In this document: piece by piece, positions 1 through 6,612 of the stretch
Layout of the letters: each line of letters starts with the position of its first letter
How positions within the stretch are numbered: position 1 is the stretch's first letter
Virus record (IMG/VR): IMGVR_UViG_3300022707_004719
Coordinates: 1 to 34,804 of that record
Source of the DNA: a virus
DNA: 34,804 nucleotides
Reading direction: 5' to 3' (one strand)
Notes under the pieces: generated by a model
What the model was told of the DNA's origin: nothing
The model's input: the letters and a program-made list of their open reading frames with translations, nothing else
Database searches by the model: none
Made by a program: the position numbers and the translations under genes

Positions 1-144
1 TAATGTGATGCTTACAAATTTGATATGTGTTTCCGCAAGCTTCGCAGTATTTCATTCAGCTTCTAATATCTCTTTAACTCTACGAAACCTTTTCTTTAAT
101 TCAGCAAGTTCTATATCTTGCTGAAGGATCTTTTGACATTCTTT
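1..144. repeat. Direct terminal repeat, left copy (circular genome joint)
   Basis: The first 144 bases are identical to the last 144. This means the molecule is circular or was assembled from circularly permuted or terminally redundant DNA. The repeat covers the start of the HNH gene and the 3' part of the coiled-coil gene at 52-312. Its length resembles an assembler overlap rather than a classical phage direct terminal repeat, but sequence alone cannot separate these possibilities. Confidence 0.95.
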
Positions 145-312
145 TAAATAAAGATCCTCGGATACTCTCTTTTCTTTATTTGCTTGATCTATTCTGGCTT
201 GCAAATCATTAATTTCAAGTTCTTTGTGTTGCCAGCATTCTCTAGCGAAAATCTTAGCATCCTGGTTCAAATTATCTTTAAGTCTGTGTCTATCTAAAAA
301 AGTATCGAACAT
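52..312 (-). CDS. Small charged coiled-coil protein, unknown function
   Basis: This 86-residue protein is rich in Glu, Lys, Gln and Leu from about residue 28 to the end, and looks like one long helix or coiled coil. There is no signal peptide, membrane segment or catalytic motif. Its TGA overlaps the ATG of the HNH gene as ATGA across the circle joint (53-55 is the same as 34713-34715), so the two are probably translationally coupled. I do not recognise the family. Phage genomes often carry such short helical proteins in early operons. The reading frame is convincing because of the tight coupling; the function is unknown. Confidence 0.7.
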   Translation of the reverse strand: MFDTFLDRHRLKDNLNQDAKIFARECWQHKELEINDLQARIDQANKEKRVSEDLYLKECQKILQQDIELAELKKRFRRVKEILEAE

Positions 313-353
313 AATATTACTCTAAATTATATGAATCATTTTATCAAGTTTAC

Positions 354-617
354 TTAATCTGCAAAACTAACGTCATAGCCTTTATGTGTTTTAGCTCCTT
401 TAATTAAAATCTTTTTTAAATAACTACTGCCTGCATTCATATAATCTGCAGCTGCTTTAACAGATTTAAATTCTTTCCCATTAACTAAAACTTTTCTGTA
501 TCTTTTTGCCCTTCTTGCCTCAGCCTCCTTTTTGGTTTTTTCAATAAATTTCATCTTTTTAAATGAATCACTTTCTTCATTATGCTCAGTGTATTTACAA
601 TTTCTAGTGTAGCCCAT
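354..617 (-). CDS. NUMOD1-like DNA-binding protein
   Basis: This 87-residue protein has a basic N-terminal half. Its C-terminal half (about residues 43-85) resembles the NUMOD1 helix-turn-helix module found next to HNH and GIY-YIG homing endonucleases: a VNGKEFKSVKAAADYMN segment, a polar turn, then a GYDVSF end. The start at 617 follows AGAGGA at a spacing of six. An HNH gene lies two genes downstream across the circle joint, so this may be a free-standing specificity domain or a remnant of a homing endonuclease. The family call rests on motif similarity from memory. Confidence 0.6.
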   Translation of the reverse strand: MGYTRNCKYTEHNEESDSFKKMKFIEKTKKEAEARRAKRYRKVLVNGKEFKSVKAAADYMNAGSSYLKKILIKGAKTHKGYDVSFAD

Positions 618-637
618 TATTCATCCTCTATTTGAGT

Positions 638-799
638 TTATTGAAGTATCCATTTTTCGCCTTTAACCCATTGTAAAAGACTAGAGTCTTTACCTTCTGC
701 GCGTAATTCTCCAATCATTAAAATCCAAATAGCAAGTCCTCCCCATAAAGGTGCTGTTATCAAACCAATAATATTCACAAAAGCTTTTAAAAATTTCAT
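638..799 (-). CDS. Small single-span membrane protein
   Basis: This 53-residue ORF starts at ATG 797-799 after AAGGAG with good spacing. It has one hydrophobic segment (about residues 5-28, including VNIIGLITAPLWGG) followed by a charged tail, so it is probably an inner-membrane protein with a cytoplasmic C-terminus. It fills the space between the zinc-ribbon gene and the NUMOD1-like gene in the same direction. I recognise no family. It belongs to a set of several one-helix proteins in this early operon. Confidence 0.6.
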   Translation of the reverse strand: MKFLKAFVNIIGLITAPLWGGLAIWILMIGELRAEGKDSSLLQWVKGEKWILQ

Positions 800-800
800 C

Positions 801-1013
801 TCACTCTCCTTTTTCTAAATATCTTATACTAATAATTCCAAATACGGATACATAAAATTCATGGTTACACTTAATACATTGAATACCAAATTTTACATTA
901 GGAAGTTGAATATTAAAAACATTATTACCACTACATTTAGGACAGACAACAACAACTGCAACTACATTGTAAAACTTTATTTGCTTCACTATATAAAATC
1001 CTAATTTGGCCAT
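801..1013 (-). CDS. Zinc-ribbon protein
   Basis: This 70-residue protein has two CxxC knuckles, Cys24/Cys27 and Cys46/Cys49, about 19 residues apart. This is the pattern of a small zinc ribbon like those in transcription factors or nucleic-acid-binding phage proteins. A Val-rich strand precedes the first knuckle. It lies directly upstream (in transcription order) of the small membrane protein at 638-799. The zinc-binding fold is a reasonable inference from cysteine spacing; the target is unknown. Confidence 0.65.
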   Translation of the reverse strand: MAKLGFYIVKQIKFYNVVAVVVVCPKCSGNNVFNIQLPNVKFGIQCIKCNHEFYVSVFGIISIRYLEKGE

Positions 1014-1155
1014 AAAAGGCCTTAGGTGATTTAATCAACCTGTGCCTAATTAACTGCACTGAACTAATAAAACAAAGCTTAATAACTAAAGAAAAGCAGA
1101 GGTCGTTTCTTGTACTACATCACCTTAAATAAAGCAAACTACAAGCAATATCGAC

Positions 1156-1284
1156 TCACTCAGTGGTCTTACATGCGCAATCTTTAGCTTTCACTTCTAT
1201 CAAAGCATTCCATTTACCAGTAACTAGTCCTAACAAAAATATTGCCATTGCTAAGATTACTATTGGGATAGCTTGCTTATTCAA
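1156..1284 (-). CDS. Very small membrane-anchored protein, TTG start
   Basis: This ORF of 42 residues starts with TTG at 1282-1284. The start is preceded by a perfect AGGAGG six bases upstream and overlaps the end of the gene at 1277-1543. The product has a hydrophobic helix near the N-terminus (about residues 5-23) and a short tail with a CAC cysteine pair. The strong ribosome binding site is the main evidence. It could be a one-helix membrane peptide or a minimal spanin-like or lipid-modified protein, but no lipobox is clear. Confidence 0.5.
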   Translation of the reverse strand: MNKQAIPIVILAMAIFLLGLVTGKWNALIEVKAKDCACKTTE

Positions 1285-1543
1285 CGTCCGCCTCCTGAAC
1301 TGGCTCTTTCACTTGCCTTTCTCCGTTAGTTTCAAGTGATTGTCCCTTTTTTAAGGAGTTGTCCTGTTGGATTTGAGAATCGGAACATTCTGCTTTACCC
1401 CACAATCCTAATCTCTGAAGAGCTTCTCTTGCTTCAGGATGCGTATCTAATAGCCATAGAGCTTGGATAGCAATCAATGCTTCTTTGTCAGCTTTTAAAT
1501 ACAGTTCGTGGAATTCTTCACATTGTTTACAAAATGGGATCAT
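1277..1543 (-). CDS. Hypothetical protein with N-terminal CxxC
   Basis: This 88-residue protein has Cys5/Cys8 near the start, a helical Ala/Leu-rich middle (residues 15-48) and a polar, low-complexity acidic tail. I recognise no family. The 3' end contains the AGGAGG that serves the small gene at 1156-1284, so the two genes overlap. It is followed upstream by a 195-base stretch (1544-1738) in which I see no convincing gene. Confidence 0.6.
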   Translation of the reverse strand: MIPFCKQCEEFHELYLKADKEALIAIQALWLLDTHPEAREALQRLGLWGKAECSDSQIQQDNSLKKGQSLETNGERQVKEPVQEADVE

Positions 1544-1738
1544 CTTATTCTCCTAGTTTACTCTAGTTTCATCCATACTGGATTTGCTCAGCTTATTATT
1601 TAGGCTAATAAGTCTGTAAGAAACCTTATACCAATAAATGTTGTTAAATTAATTGCCAGAACGACAAATTTATGGAACAAATAATTTAACAAAATAAAAT
1701 AGCGTCTTAATTAAAGCCTTGAGATAGTGATATGTAAA

Positions 1739-1924
1739 TTACTTTTTCGAGGCTTTTTTTACTGCTTTGAGCTTCTTGATAAGATCATCGATTTGACACT
1801 CATCGCATTCACCTTTCATGTCGCACAAACAAATGCCCATTAAGCTGTGAGTTAATCTCTTTAAGATTTGGATGATGTCGTTATCAGTTAAGGTGTAGTT
1901 TTTATAGTTTTTAAATTTTGGCAT
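1739..1924 (-). CDS. Small cysteine-containing hypothetical protein
   Basis: This 61-residue protein has four cysteines in the middle (Cys32, Cys34, Cys40, Cys43) that could hold one zinc ion, and a lysine-rich C-terminus. Its start overlaps the end of the gene at 1911-2213 by 14 bases, in line with the tight early operon. No family is recognised. Confidence 0.6.
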   Translation of the reverse strand: MPKFKNYKNYTLTDNDIIQILKRLTHSLMGICLCDMKGECDECQIDDLIKKLKAVKKASKK

Positions 1925-2213
1925 ATTTTCTTAGATACTCTCTAGCATTTCTACCGCCAACACCCCACCACGTACTGTCAGAGATATTGTTTCGTTTAAT
2001 CTTATTCATTTCAAAATCGATATCGTACCCAATCAATGAACAAAGAACTTCGCCGTCTGGTTCATAGCTATTCTTGTCCCCATAAAATTCGATCACTTTC
2101 TCAGCTTCTCTTAATCTTTCATTAAGCTTTTTCTCTCTGCCTCGAGCACGTTCATAAGAGTCTTGAGCTCTATCACATTTAGGATAATATTCAGTGGATC
2201 TGCAGTTGGTCAT
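1911..2213 (-). CDS. Hypothetical phage protein, helical then compact domain
   Basis: This is a 100-residue protein when started at ATG 2211-2213, which forms an ATGA overlap with the stop of the preceding gene and follows GGAAG. A TTG five codons further upstream is less likely. The first half is a charged helix (about residues 12-45). The second half has a compact motif with YEPDGEVLC and a terminal WWGVGGRNAREYLRKY segment. I do not know the family. Confidence 0.65.
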   Translation of the reverse strand: MTNCRSTEYYPKCDRAQDSYERARGREKKLNERLREAEKVIEFYGDKNSYEPDGEVLCSLIGYDIDFEMNKIKRNNISDSTWWGVGGRNAREYLRKYAKI

Positions 2214-2434
2214 TGTTGCTTCCGCCAAATTTCTTCACACTTTAGCAGATATCCTCTTCGATATTTCAAATAGTTTGAGTGCTCTGGTTCCATGTGCGCA
2301 TTCACAAGAGCTACCTCAAAATCAAATATATGTCCTACAAGAGTATCCATATCCATGGAATATATTCTCTTTGTGTTGTGAGCTGATCTTAAAATTGATG
2401 GTGGAATACTACGTCCATCTTTTAATTTATCCAT
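2210..2434 (-). CDS. Small hypothetical early protein
   Basis: This 74-residue protein has no membrane segment and a mixed charged composition. Its TGA overlaps the next ATG (2211-2213) as ATGA, so it is translationally coupled to its neighbour. A plus-strand frame across the same bases is an out-of-strand shadow. Function unknown. Confidence 0.6.
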   Translation of the reverse strand: MDKLKDGRSIPPSILRSAHNTKRIYSMDMDTLVGHIFDFEVALVNAHMEPEHSNYLKYRRGYLLKCEEIWRKQQ

Positions 2435-2456
2435 CTGTTTGGTCCTCTTTATAGTT

Positions 2457-2711
2457 TTATCCTACGCTTACAAAATGTATCGCGCCTATCCTCTCACATA
2501 TCCTTATCATTTGAGAATGGTGTCCGTGCTTATTGTAGTATCCTCGACACACCAACTCATCCTTGCCGTCCTCTATCGTTTGATTTTTATGGCAAACGAA
2601 GTGCGTTCTATCAGAAATACAGGTTTTTACAATATCTTTTTTTCTCCTATCGCTTACTATTTTATTTTTAGTAAAAAGGCATTGATTGCATTTATTTTTC
2701 TGGACCCTCAA
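2457..2711 (-). CDS. Conserved phage protein with Cys/His motifs
   Basis: This protein is about 84 residues long if started at TTG 2709-2711, which lies nine bases after AGGGAG. A GTG two codons upstream (2715-2717) is possible but its spacing is short. The pattern CNQCLF, then KIVS..RR, FVCHK, VCRGYY and a C-terminal IRICERIG matches a phage hypothetical family that I recall as frequent beside recombination genes. The cysteines and histidine suggest a zinc site. The open frame runs further upstream into the tRNA-like element at 2749-2846, and that extension is probably not translated. Confidence 0.65.
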   Translation of the reverse strand: MRVQKNKCNQCLFTKNKIVSDRRKKDIVKTCISDRTHFVCHKNQTIEDGKDELVCRGYYNKHGHHSQMIRICERIGAIHFVSVG

Positions 2712-2748
2712 TGCCACATTCTCCCTGTTAAAGTTATCTTTATATTGT

Positions 2749-2846
2749 GCGTGATCTTGGAATCGAACCAAGCCTTTTGCCTACTAATTATTTCTTGGTG
2801 CACCATGGAGGCAATGTGTCCGCCACTGAATTTTCACTTATCACGC
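2749..2846 (-). tRNA. tRNA-like structure, degenerate or with an oversized anticodon loop
   Basis: On the minus strand the 98 bases fold like a tRNA. The acceptor arms GCGTGAT and ATCACGC pair perfectly over seven bases. The T arm is CTTGG, TTCGATT loop, CCAAG. A short D-arm-like GTG/CAC pair flanks a TTCAGTGG loop, and TTGCC pairs with GGCAA as an anticodon stem. The anticodon loop is 28 bases instead of seven and lacks a clear U33, and the D loop is long. CCA is not encoded. It may be a decayed tRNA, a tRNA with an inserted segment, or a tRNA mimic. No anticodon can be assigned. Confidence 0.35.
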
Positions 2847-2856
2847 ATAAATATAT

Positions 2857-2997
2857 TTATCTTAACGCATTACTTTGGAAACTCTCTAATTCTCGTTTGT
2901 AATCATTTGCTTTAAAACCCACACTAATTCCTGCAACAAAGGCAGTGATGAGCATACAGGCTATTATGGCAATCCCTGTGAAGTAATTAGAGTTCAT
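2857..2997 (-). CDS. Small single-span membrane protein
   Basis: This 46-residue ORF has ATG at 2995-2997, coupled as ATGA to the stop of the gene at 2994-3149. It has one hydrophobic segment (about residues 7-28) and a charged C-terminal tail. Coupling at its start and the typical membrane profile support it. Its stop lies 11 bases from the tRNA-like element. No family recognised. Confidence 0.55.
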   Translation of the reverse strand: MNSNYFTGIAIIACMLITAFVAGISVGFKANDYKRELESFQSNALR

Positions 2998-3149
2998 TTA
3001 AACTTCCTATCAAATATTCCAGTTCGAGCATCAAAAGATCCGGCTTTAAGTGCAACATAACAAGCTGATCCAATATATCCAATCAGAAATAAAGGAAGGA
3101 GAAGTGGCAATAAGAAAAATATTATACAATTTTGTCGGAACTCTTTCAT
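2994..3149 (-). CDS. Small hydrophobic membrane protein
   Basis: This 51-residue ORF has a strongly hydrophobic stretch (about residues 8-33, rich in Leu, Ile and Phe) and a basic C-terminus. Both ends couple by ATGA, with the gene at 3146-3340 upstream and the gene at 2857-2997 downstream. This chain of overlaps is the main support. Function unknown. Confidence 0.58.
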   Translation of the reverse strand: MKEFRQNCIIFFLLPLLLPLFLIGYIGSACYVALKAGSFDARTGIFDRKFK

Positions 3150-3340
3150 TTGGACCTCTTTTTAGCAAAACAAGCATCTGATATCTGCTCAATCTTGGTT
3201 ATGTCAAAACTAGTAGTTGCTTTTGCAATCTTATCTGCTTCTGAAAAATCATCAGCGACAACATAATAGCTAAAATATTCTCCATCGTCCACAGCTTTCC
3301 ATGCCGTGATTTTATATAATTTTGATTCGTAAAGTGTCAA
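3146..3340 (-). CDS. Small hypothetical protein
   Basis: This 64-residue soluble protein has a beta-rich first half (LYKITAWKAVDDG, YYVVADDFSEAD) and a basic C-terminus. The pattern resembles small phage proteins that carry an Asp/Glu-Ala helix after a two-strand hairpin. The start overlaps the preceding stop as ATGA at 3337-3340. No catalytic motif. Confidence 0.6.
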   Translation of the reverse strand: MTLYESKLYKITAWKAVDDGEYFSYYVVADDFSEADKIAKATTSFDITKIEQISDACFAKKRSK

Positions 3341-3546
3341 TTCAGGCCTTTTAAATGATCAACCATTTTATCACTTGGAACCTTTACTTTATTATGTTGC
3401 TCTATAGCACTGATCTGAAGATTTAAAAACTCTTTTAGCGTGTCAATAGAAGCATTTTTTGCAATCACATGTAGTACTGCTTCATAAGCCTCTAGTGCAC
3501 CTTCATGGTAAAATTCAATTTTCTGTTTTGTTAATTCGTTTGTCAT
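3337..3546 (-). CDS. Small hypothetical helical protein
   Basis: This 69-residue protein, mostly helical, starts directly after the TAA of the gene at 3547-3996 (TAAATG). It ends overlapping the next gene by four bases. It has no recognisable domain and probably belongs to the same polycistronic early message. Confidence 0.6.
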   Translation of the reverse strand: MTNELTKQKIEFYHEGALEAYEAVLHVIAKNASIDTLKEFLNLQISAIEQHNKVKVPSDKMVDHLKGLN

Positions 3547-3996
3547 TTAAGATACGCTCCTAGCAAAAGCAATCGCCACCTTTTTACAGTCTCCTAGATC
3601 TTTGCACTCAAACCCTATTGGTATTAGTTTTTCTAGTTCCTCTGGGTGGTCTTTAACATATTCATCTGTATATCCAGAAGTTGTCTGACAGTCTCCCTCT
3701 TTTGTTATGTGACCAATATTAAACCCAAAAGTTGCCCTGTGACTCCATCCGTACCATTTTTGTTCAGATTCGTTAAATCCAATTGAACAAACACTATTGG
3801 CACTAAAGGATTCCGGGCGAATGCCCCTTTTGTCACATAGATATTCTGCGTCTTCCTTTGTCCCAATATAGTGACCTTGCAAATTATATGCTGCGACCAT
3901 TTCTGTTTTATTGTCATTTTCCCCGTGCCACCATTTTTCAAGTCTTAATTCATAAAAAGGCTTTTTACTTAAAATTTTAATTAATTCTTTCTCCAT
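3547..3996 (-). CDS. Conserved phage protein with KWYGWSHRA motif
   Basis: This 149-residue protein has the segment SIGF, then KWYGWSHRATFGFNIG (about residues 71-95), which I recall from many phage and prophage hypothetical proteins. Start at 3996 follows GGAGG by four bases. The aromatic and polar character suggests a small globular domain. The enzymatic role is not known to me. It lies between the NinB-like gene and a run of small genes in the early operon. Confidence 0.65.
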   Translation of the reverse strand: MEKELIKILSKKPFYELRLEKWWHGENDNKTEMVAAYNLQGHYIGTKEDAEYLCDKRGIRPESFSANSVCSIGFNESEQKWYGWSHRATFGFNIGHITKEGDCQTTSGYTDEYVKDHPEELEKLIPIGFECKDLGDCKKVAIAFARSVS

Positions 3997-4009
3997 CGTT
4001 CCTCCAAGG

Positions 4010-4432
4010 TTAATTTGTTTTAATAATGTAATTCAAGTTTTCAGCAGACCAATCTTTAATATATTCAATAAGCATTGAGATTTCTTTACCATTAATATCT
4101 TCAGAATTGTCAGCTATCGATTTGTTGATCATAATCATTTTCCCATTTGGGAGCTCAATCATTTTTGTAAAACCAGCTTCACGCTTTATGAATTCATGAA
4201 TATCTTGTTGATGATAAACATAGCCAGCTTCTTTGAAAGCTTTCTTTAATTCGCCTATAGAAGCCCAGTACAATCGATGTTGAGGTGAAGTCTTAGATTT
4301 AACCCATCTCTTAGCAATGATTTTAATCTTTGGAAATGGTAAACCTTTTTCTTCTCTCTCTGAAAAGTGATGCATAAAGGATTTAACCATTGTACTGAAA
4401 TCTTGCATTGTGAACACGTTGTATTCTTTCAT
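4010..4432 (-). CDS. NinB-like recombination protein
   Basis: This 140-residue protein has a basic segment followed by KSKTSPQHRLYWASIGELKKAF (about residues 45-66). It matches the pattern of the lambda NinB (Orf) family, which binds single-stranded DNA and assists phage-encoded annealing recombination. The RecT gene just upstream in transcription order supports this. The last third is helical. No nuclease residues are expected in this family. The call rests on motif and context; a member of another short phage recombination family is possible. Confidence 0.55.
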   Translation of the reverse strand: MKEYNVFTMQDFSTMVKSFMHHFSEREEKGLPFPKIKIIAKRWVKSKTSPQHRLYWASIGELKKAFKEAGYVYHQQDIHEFIKREAGFTKMIELPNGKMIMINKSIADNSEDINGKEISMLIEYIKDWSAENLNYIIKTN

Positions 4433-4440
4433 TTATCTTC

Positions 4441-4566
4441 TTACTTTGAATCTTTGTATTGAAGCCTCATCTTTTCTTTTTCACAACTACTTACCGTCAC
4501 AAGAAAAGTTACTGCGACAATAGCTACACAAATAAAAAGAACACTCGTTTCATTATCTAATTTCAT
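4441..4566 (-). CDS. Small membrane or lipid-anchored protein
   Basis: This 41-residue ORF starts at ATG 4564-4566, overlapping the RecT stop as TAATG. It has one hydrophobic segment (about residues 9-25) followed by VSSC, a possible lipobox with Cys28, then a charged tail. The N-terminus is polar, so a single-span anchor is as likely as a lipoprotein. The coupling to recT supports translation. Function unknown. Confidence 0.5.
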   Translation of the reverse strand: MKLDNETSVLFICVAIVAVTFLVTVSSCEKEKMRLQYKDSK

Positions 4567-5534
4567 TATTTATCCTCAAAGTTTTCTAGGTTATCGAAAT
4601 AAAACTTGCAAGCATTTAAAATATTAATATAAGTTTCTTTACTTCCTTTGAAAGTTCCTTTTCTCATTTTATTTGCAGTAACAATGCAATAACTTTTTAA
4701 TGTTGTGAGCTCTATTTCTTCTAATCTTTTTCCACGATAAGTCCCATGTTGAATTAAAAACCTAGGACCGAATTCAATATCCTCTTTAGATTGAGGAAAA
4801 TCTGTATCTAAATCTTCTTTAGATATTGAAAAATCAGGTATATCTTCTTTAGCAAAGTCAATACCTTCATGCTCATTAATTACATTAATTCCTTTTAATA
4901 ATCTTGGACTGGCCTTAGGCCACATTTTTGCGGCTCTCTTGACAACAGTTTTCTTGACCATTTCTTCAAAGTCTGTTTTCCAGGGACCAGATTGATTTTT
5001 CTTCCATGCTTCAGATCGATCTCGAATATCTAAAACTGCATTAATTGTCATAGTAGTTGTCAGATAATCTCCGGATAACAATTTCGCAACACAATAAACT
5101 CCATCAATTTTTCCACGATCTTTGAACGCATCACGTTTATGCTCTGGCATGGTACCCGGACTATTCATTATGAAATTATCTAATTCATAAACTAAATCTG
5201 CCTGCACCCATTCAACTGCAGCACTTTGCACAGCTAAATGGATTAACCCCATATAACTGATATCCAGGCAAATCTGTCCTTTCCTCGGTAAAAGATAGGC
5301 ATGTTTACTTGAAGGGCTTAGAGACAATCCTATAGCAGCTACATTAATGATTGCCATCTTCAAACTATCTGGATTACTGAACGCAATATTTGCTAAATAA
5401 TTATTACTCTTTAATATCTGCATCGCAAAACTTGCTTCAGCCTTGAAATTTACTGCGCCATGAATTAATGCGAGCTCTTTAAAAGATTTTTCTTGTGATA
5501 GGATTATTTCATTCGTCTTTACGAGCGCATTCAT
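4566..5534 (-). CDS. recT: RecT single-strand annealing protein with C-terminal ExoX-like domain
   Basis: This 322-residue protein starts at ATG 5532-5534 after GAGGAG with a spacing of seven; upstream in-frame starts lack such a site. The RecT core spans about residues 25-235. It has the SLSPSSKHAYLLPRKGQICL and ISYMGLIHLA segments typical of the family, which anneals complementary single strands in phage recombination. Residues about 255-322 form an added domain with HGTYRGKRLEEI, resembling the ExoX-like C-terminal module (a FGkykGk pattern). No partner RecE-type exonuclease is visible in the window. The NinB-like gene follows downstream. Confidence 0.9.
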   Translation of the reverse strand: MNALVKTNEIILSQEKSFKELALIHGAVNFKAEASFAMQILKSNNYLANIAFSNPDSLKMAIINVAAIGLSLSPSSKHAYLLPRKGQICLDISYMGLIHLAVQSAAVEWVQADLVYELDNFIMNSPGTMPEHKRDAFKDRGKIDGVYCVAKLLSGDYLTTTMTINAVLDIRDRSEAWKKNQSGPWKTDFEEMVKKTVVKRAAKMWPKASPRLLKGINVINEHEGIDFAKEDIPDFSISKEDLDTDFPQSKEDIEFGPRFLIQHGTYRGKRLEEIELTTLKSYCIVTANKMRKGTFKGSKETYINILNACKFYFDNLENFEDK

Positions 5535-5622
5535 TATCGTTCTCCTCATTTTGTTCAAAATGTTCTACATCGTAGTCTAGATCGATGTATGTATCACAGA
5601 CATGGCAATATTCAATAGACAT
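5509..5622 (-). CDS. Very small Cys-containing acidic protein
   Basis: This 37-residue ORF overlaps the gene at 5612-5824 by 11 bases and runs 26 bases into recT. It has Cys6 and Cys9 as a CHVC knuckle and Cys32, and is very acidic. Its coding sequence contains the ribosome binding site of recT, so translation here could influence recT expression. Its own ribosome binding site is weak (AAGAAAA). Confidence 0.45.
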   Translation of the reverse strand: MSIEYCHVCDTYIDLDYDVEHFEQNEENDNECARKDE

Positions 5623-5824
5623 TTTTTTTCTTTTTCAAAAGTTCTTCTACTGTCAATATAGGCAAAACAATTCCCCATAAAGGAACAATTAATATGCATC
5701 CAATTACTACTTGCTCTGGGTTGGATATTTTAAAACCACCATTTAATCCTGTAGTAATCAAACCAACAATAACTATTAAAATACCTATACCAAAATAAAT
5801 TAAAATCCAATAATCTGATATCAT
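5612..5824 (-). CDS. Two-span membrane protein
   Basis: This 70-residue protein has two hydrophobic helices (about residues 5-25 and 38-58) separated by a short polar loop, then a lysine-rich tail. The topology is holin-like, but it sits in the early operon and not in the lysis cassette, so a role in membrane modification or exclusion is equally possible. No family recognised. Confidence 0.6.
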   Translation of the reverse strand: MISDYWILIYFGIGILIVIVGLITTGLNGGFKISNPEQVVIGCILIVPLWGIVLPILTVEELLKKKKNVY

Positions 5825-5885
5825 TATTTATTCTTTTTGTTGTATTTATATCTTTGAATATATAAGCAAGTATCAAGTAGTATTT

Positions 5886-6260
5886 TTAGGATTGTGCGCA
5901 TTTTGGACCTACTAATAATGATGGTGGTAATTCATGATCAGTATCTACTCTTTTCCATAGATGCAAACAATAAGGATGACAATTAACATATTCACTTTTC
6001 TTAGGATGAAATTGTAATACAGTTACATCTTCTCCAAAAAACAAATTTTTAATCTTATTCATTTCAGGCCAATTAGGACATCTGTTATCAAGACTAACTG
6101 ATACATGATCCCATTCCATTTCTCCAAGTGGAGAACAAATAACTCTTAAATAAAGAGAGCTCTTTATAGGAGAAGGAATCATAAACGCACCAAAGTTAGC
6201 ACCTTTTTTAGTTGCCCATTGTCCAACAGTACATCTATGCTTTTCTATTTCTTCATTCAT
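5886..6260 (-). CDS. DUF7694-like conserved phage protein
   Basis: This 124-residue protein starts at ATG 6258-6260, eight bases after GGAGGG and overlapping the previous stop as ATGA. A longer frame from 6296 has no comparable site. The segment WDHVSVSLDNRCPNWPEMNK, then a LFFGED motif and a C-terminal YCLHLWKR, is the signature I recall for the DUF7694 group of phage proteins. Its role is not established. Confidence 0.7.
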   Translation of the reverse strand: MNEEIEKHRCTVGQWATKKGANFGAFMIPSPIKSSLYLRVICSPLGEMEWDHVSVSLDNRCPNWPEMNKIKNLFFGEDVTVLQFHPKKSEYVNCHPYCLHLWKRVDTDHELPPSLLVGPKCAQS

Positions 6261-6433
6261 TTTTCTTCCCTCCATTCCCATTCCCATGGCCAACACAATT
6301 CTTCTGAGCCATCAGTAGTAAAAACAATCCTTATTTGCATAAATAAAATCATTATAAAATAGAATGGGAAAAATGGGATCCCAACTATAAATCTAATCAG
6401 ATTATAAAAGAACCAATGCAATCTCCAATTCAT
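6257..6433 (-). CDS. Small membrane protein rich in aromatics
   Basis: This 58-residue ORF is coupled as ATGA at both ends (6430-6433 and 6257-6260). It has a long hydrophobic and aromatic segment (about residues 7-37), followed by a Trp/Glu tail (WPWEWEW). The double coupling strongly supports translation. No family recognised. Confidence 0.6.
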   Translation of the reverse strand: MNWRLHWFFYNLIRFIVGIPFFPFYFIMILFMQIRIVFTTDGSEELCWPWEWEWREEK

Positions 6434-6612
6434 GATGTATTCCTCTCTCTTGCTAAAGTTTCATAGTTATCTTCTTCATCAACTGTTTCTCTTTCTGCAC
6501 AAGGTCTGCAAATAAATATCTTATTATCTGTGTCCATATATAAATCAGAAGTTTCTGGGCAATGTTGGCAGTAGAGTTTAATAAGGTCACAGGCTTCGAA
6601 GATTGATTTCAT
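6430..6612 (-). CDS. Small zinc-finger protein
   Basis: This 60-residue protein has Cys15/Cys18 (CQHC) and Cys35/Cys38 (CRPC) with 16 residues between, a typical zinc-ribbon spacing, and an acidic C-terminus. It is second in the leftward operon. A nucleic-acid-binding or transcription-modulating role is plausible from position and fold but not shown. Confidence 0.65.
   Translation of the reverse strand: MKSIFEACDLIKLYCQHCPETSDLYMDTDNKIFICRPCAERETVDEEDNYETLARERNTS

Noticed and set aside
1544-1738. Possible small gene in the 195-base gap
   Set aside because: Only TTG-started hydrophobic frames without a ribosome binding site are present; I see nothing that I can support.
2749-2765. T-arm sequence as an integration attP site
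   Set aside because: A tRNA-like T arm could be part of an attachment site, but no integrase gene is visible and a full tRNA-like fold continues upstream.
2194-2915. Plus-strand open frames at 2194-2454 and 2439-2915
   Set aside because: They lie opposite better-supported coupled minus-strand genes and the tRNA-like element, and have shadow-like hydrophobic composition.
3705-3941. Minus-strand frame inside the KWYGWSHRA gene
   Set aside because: It is a shadow of the conserved gene at 3547-3996 in another frame.
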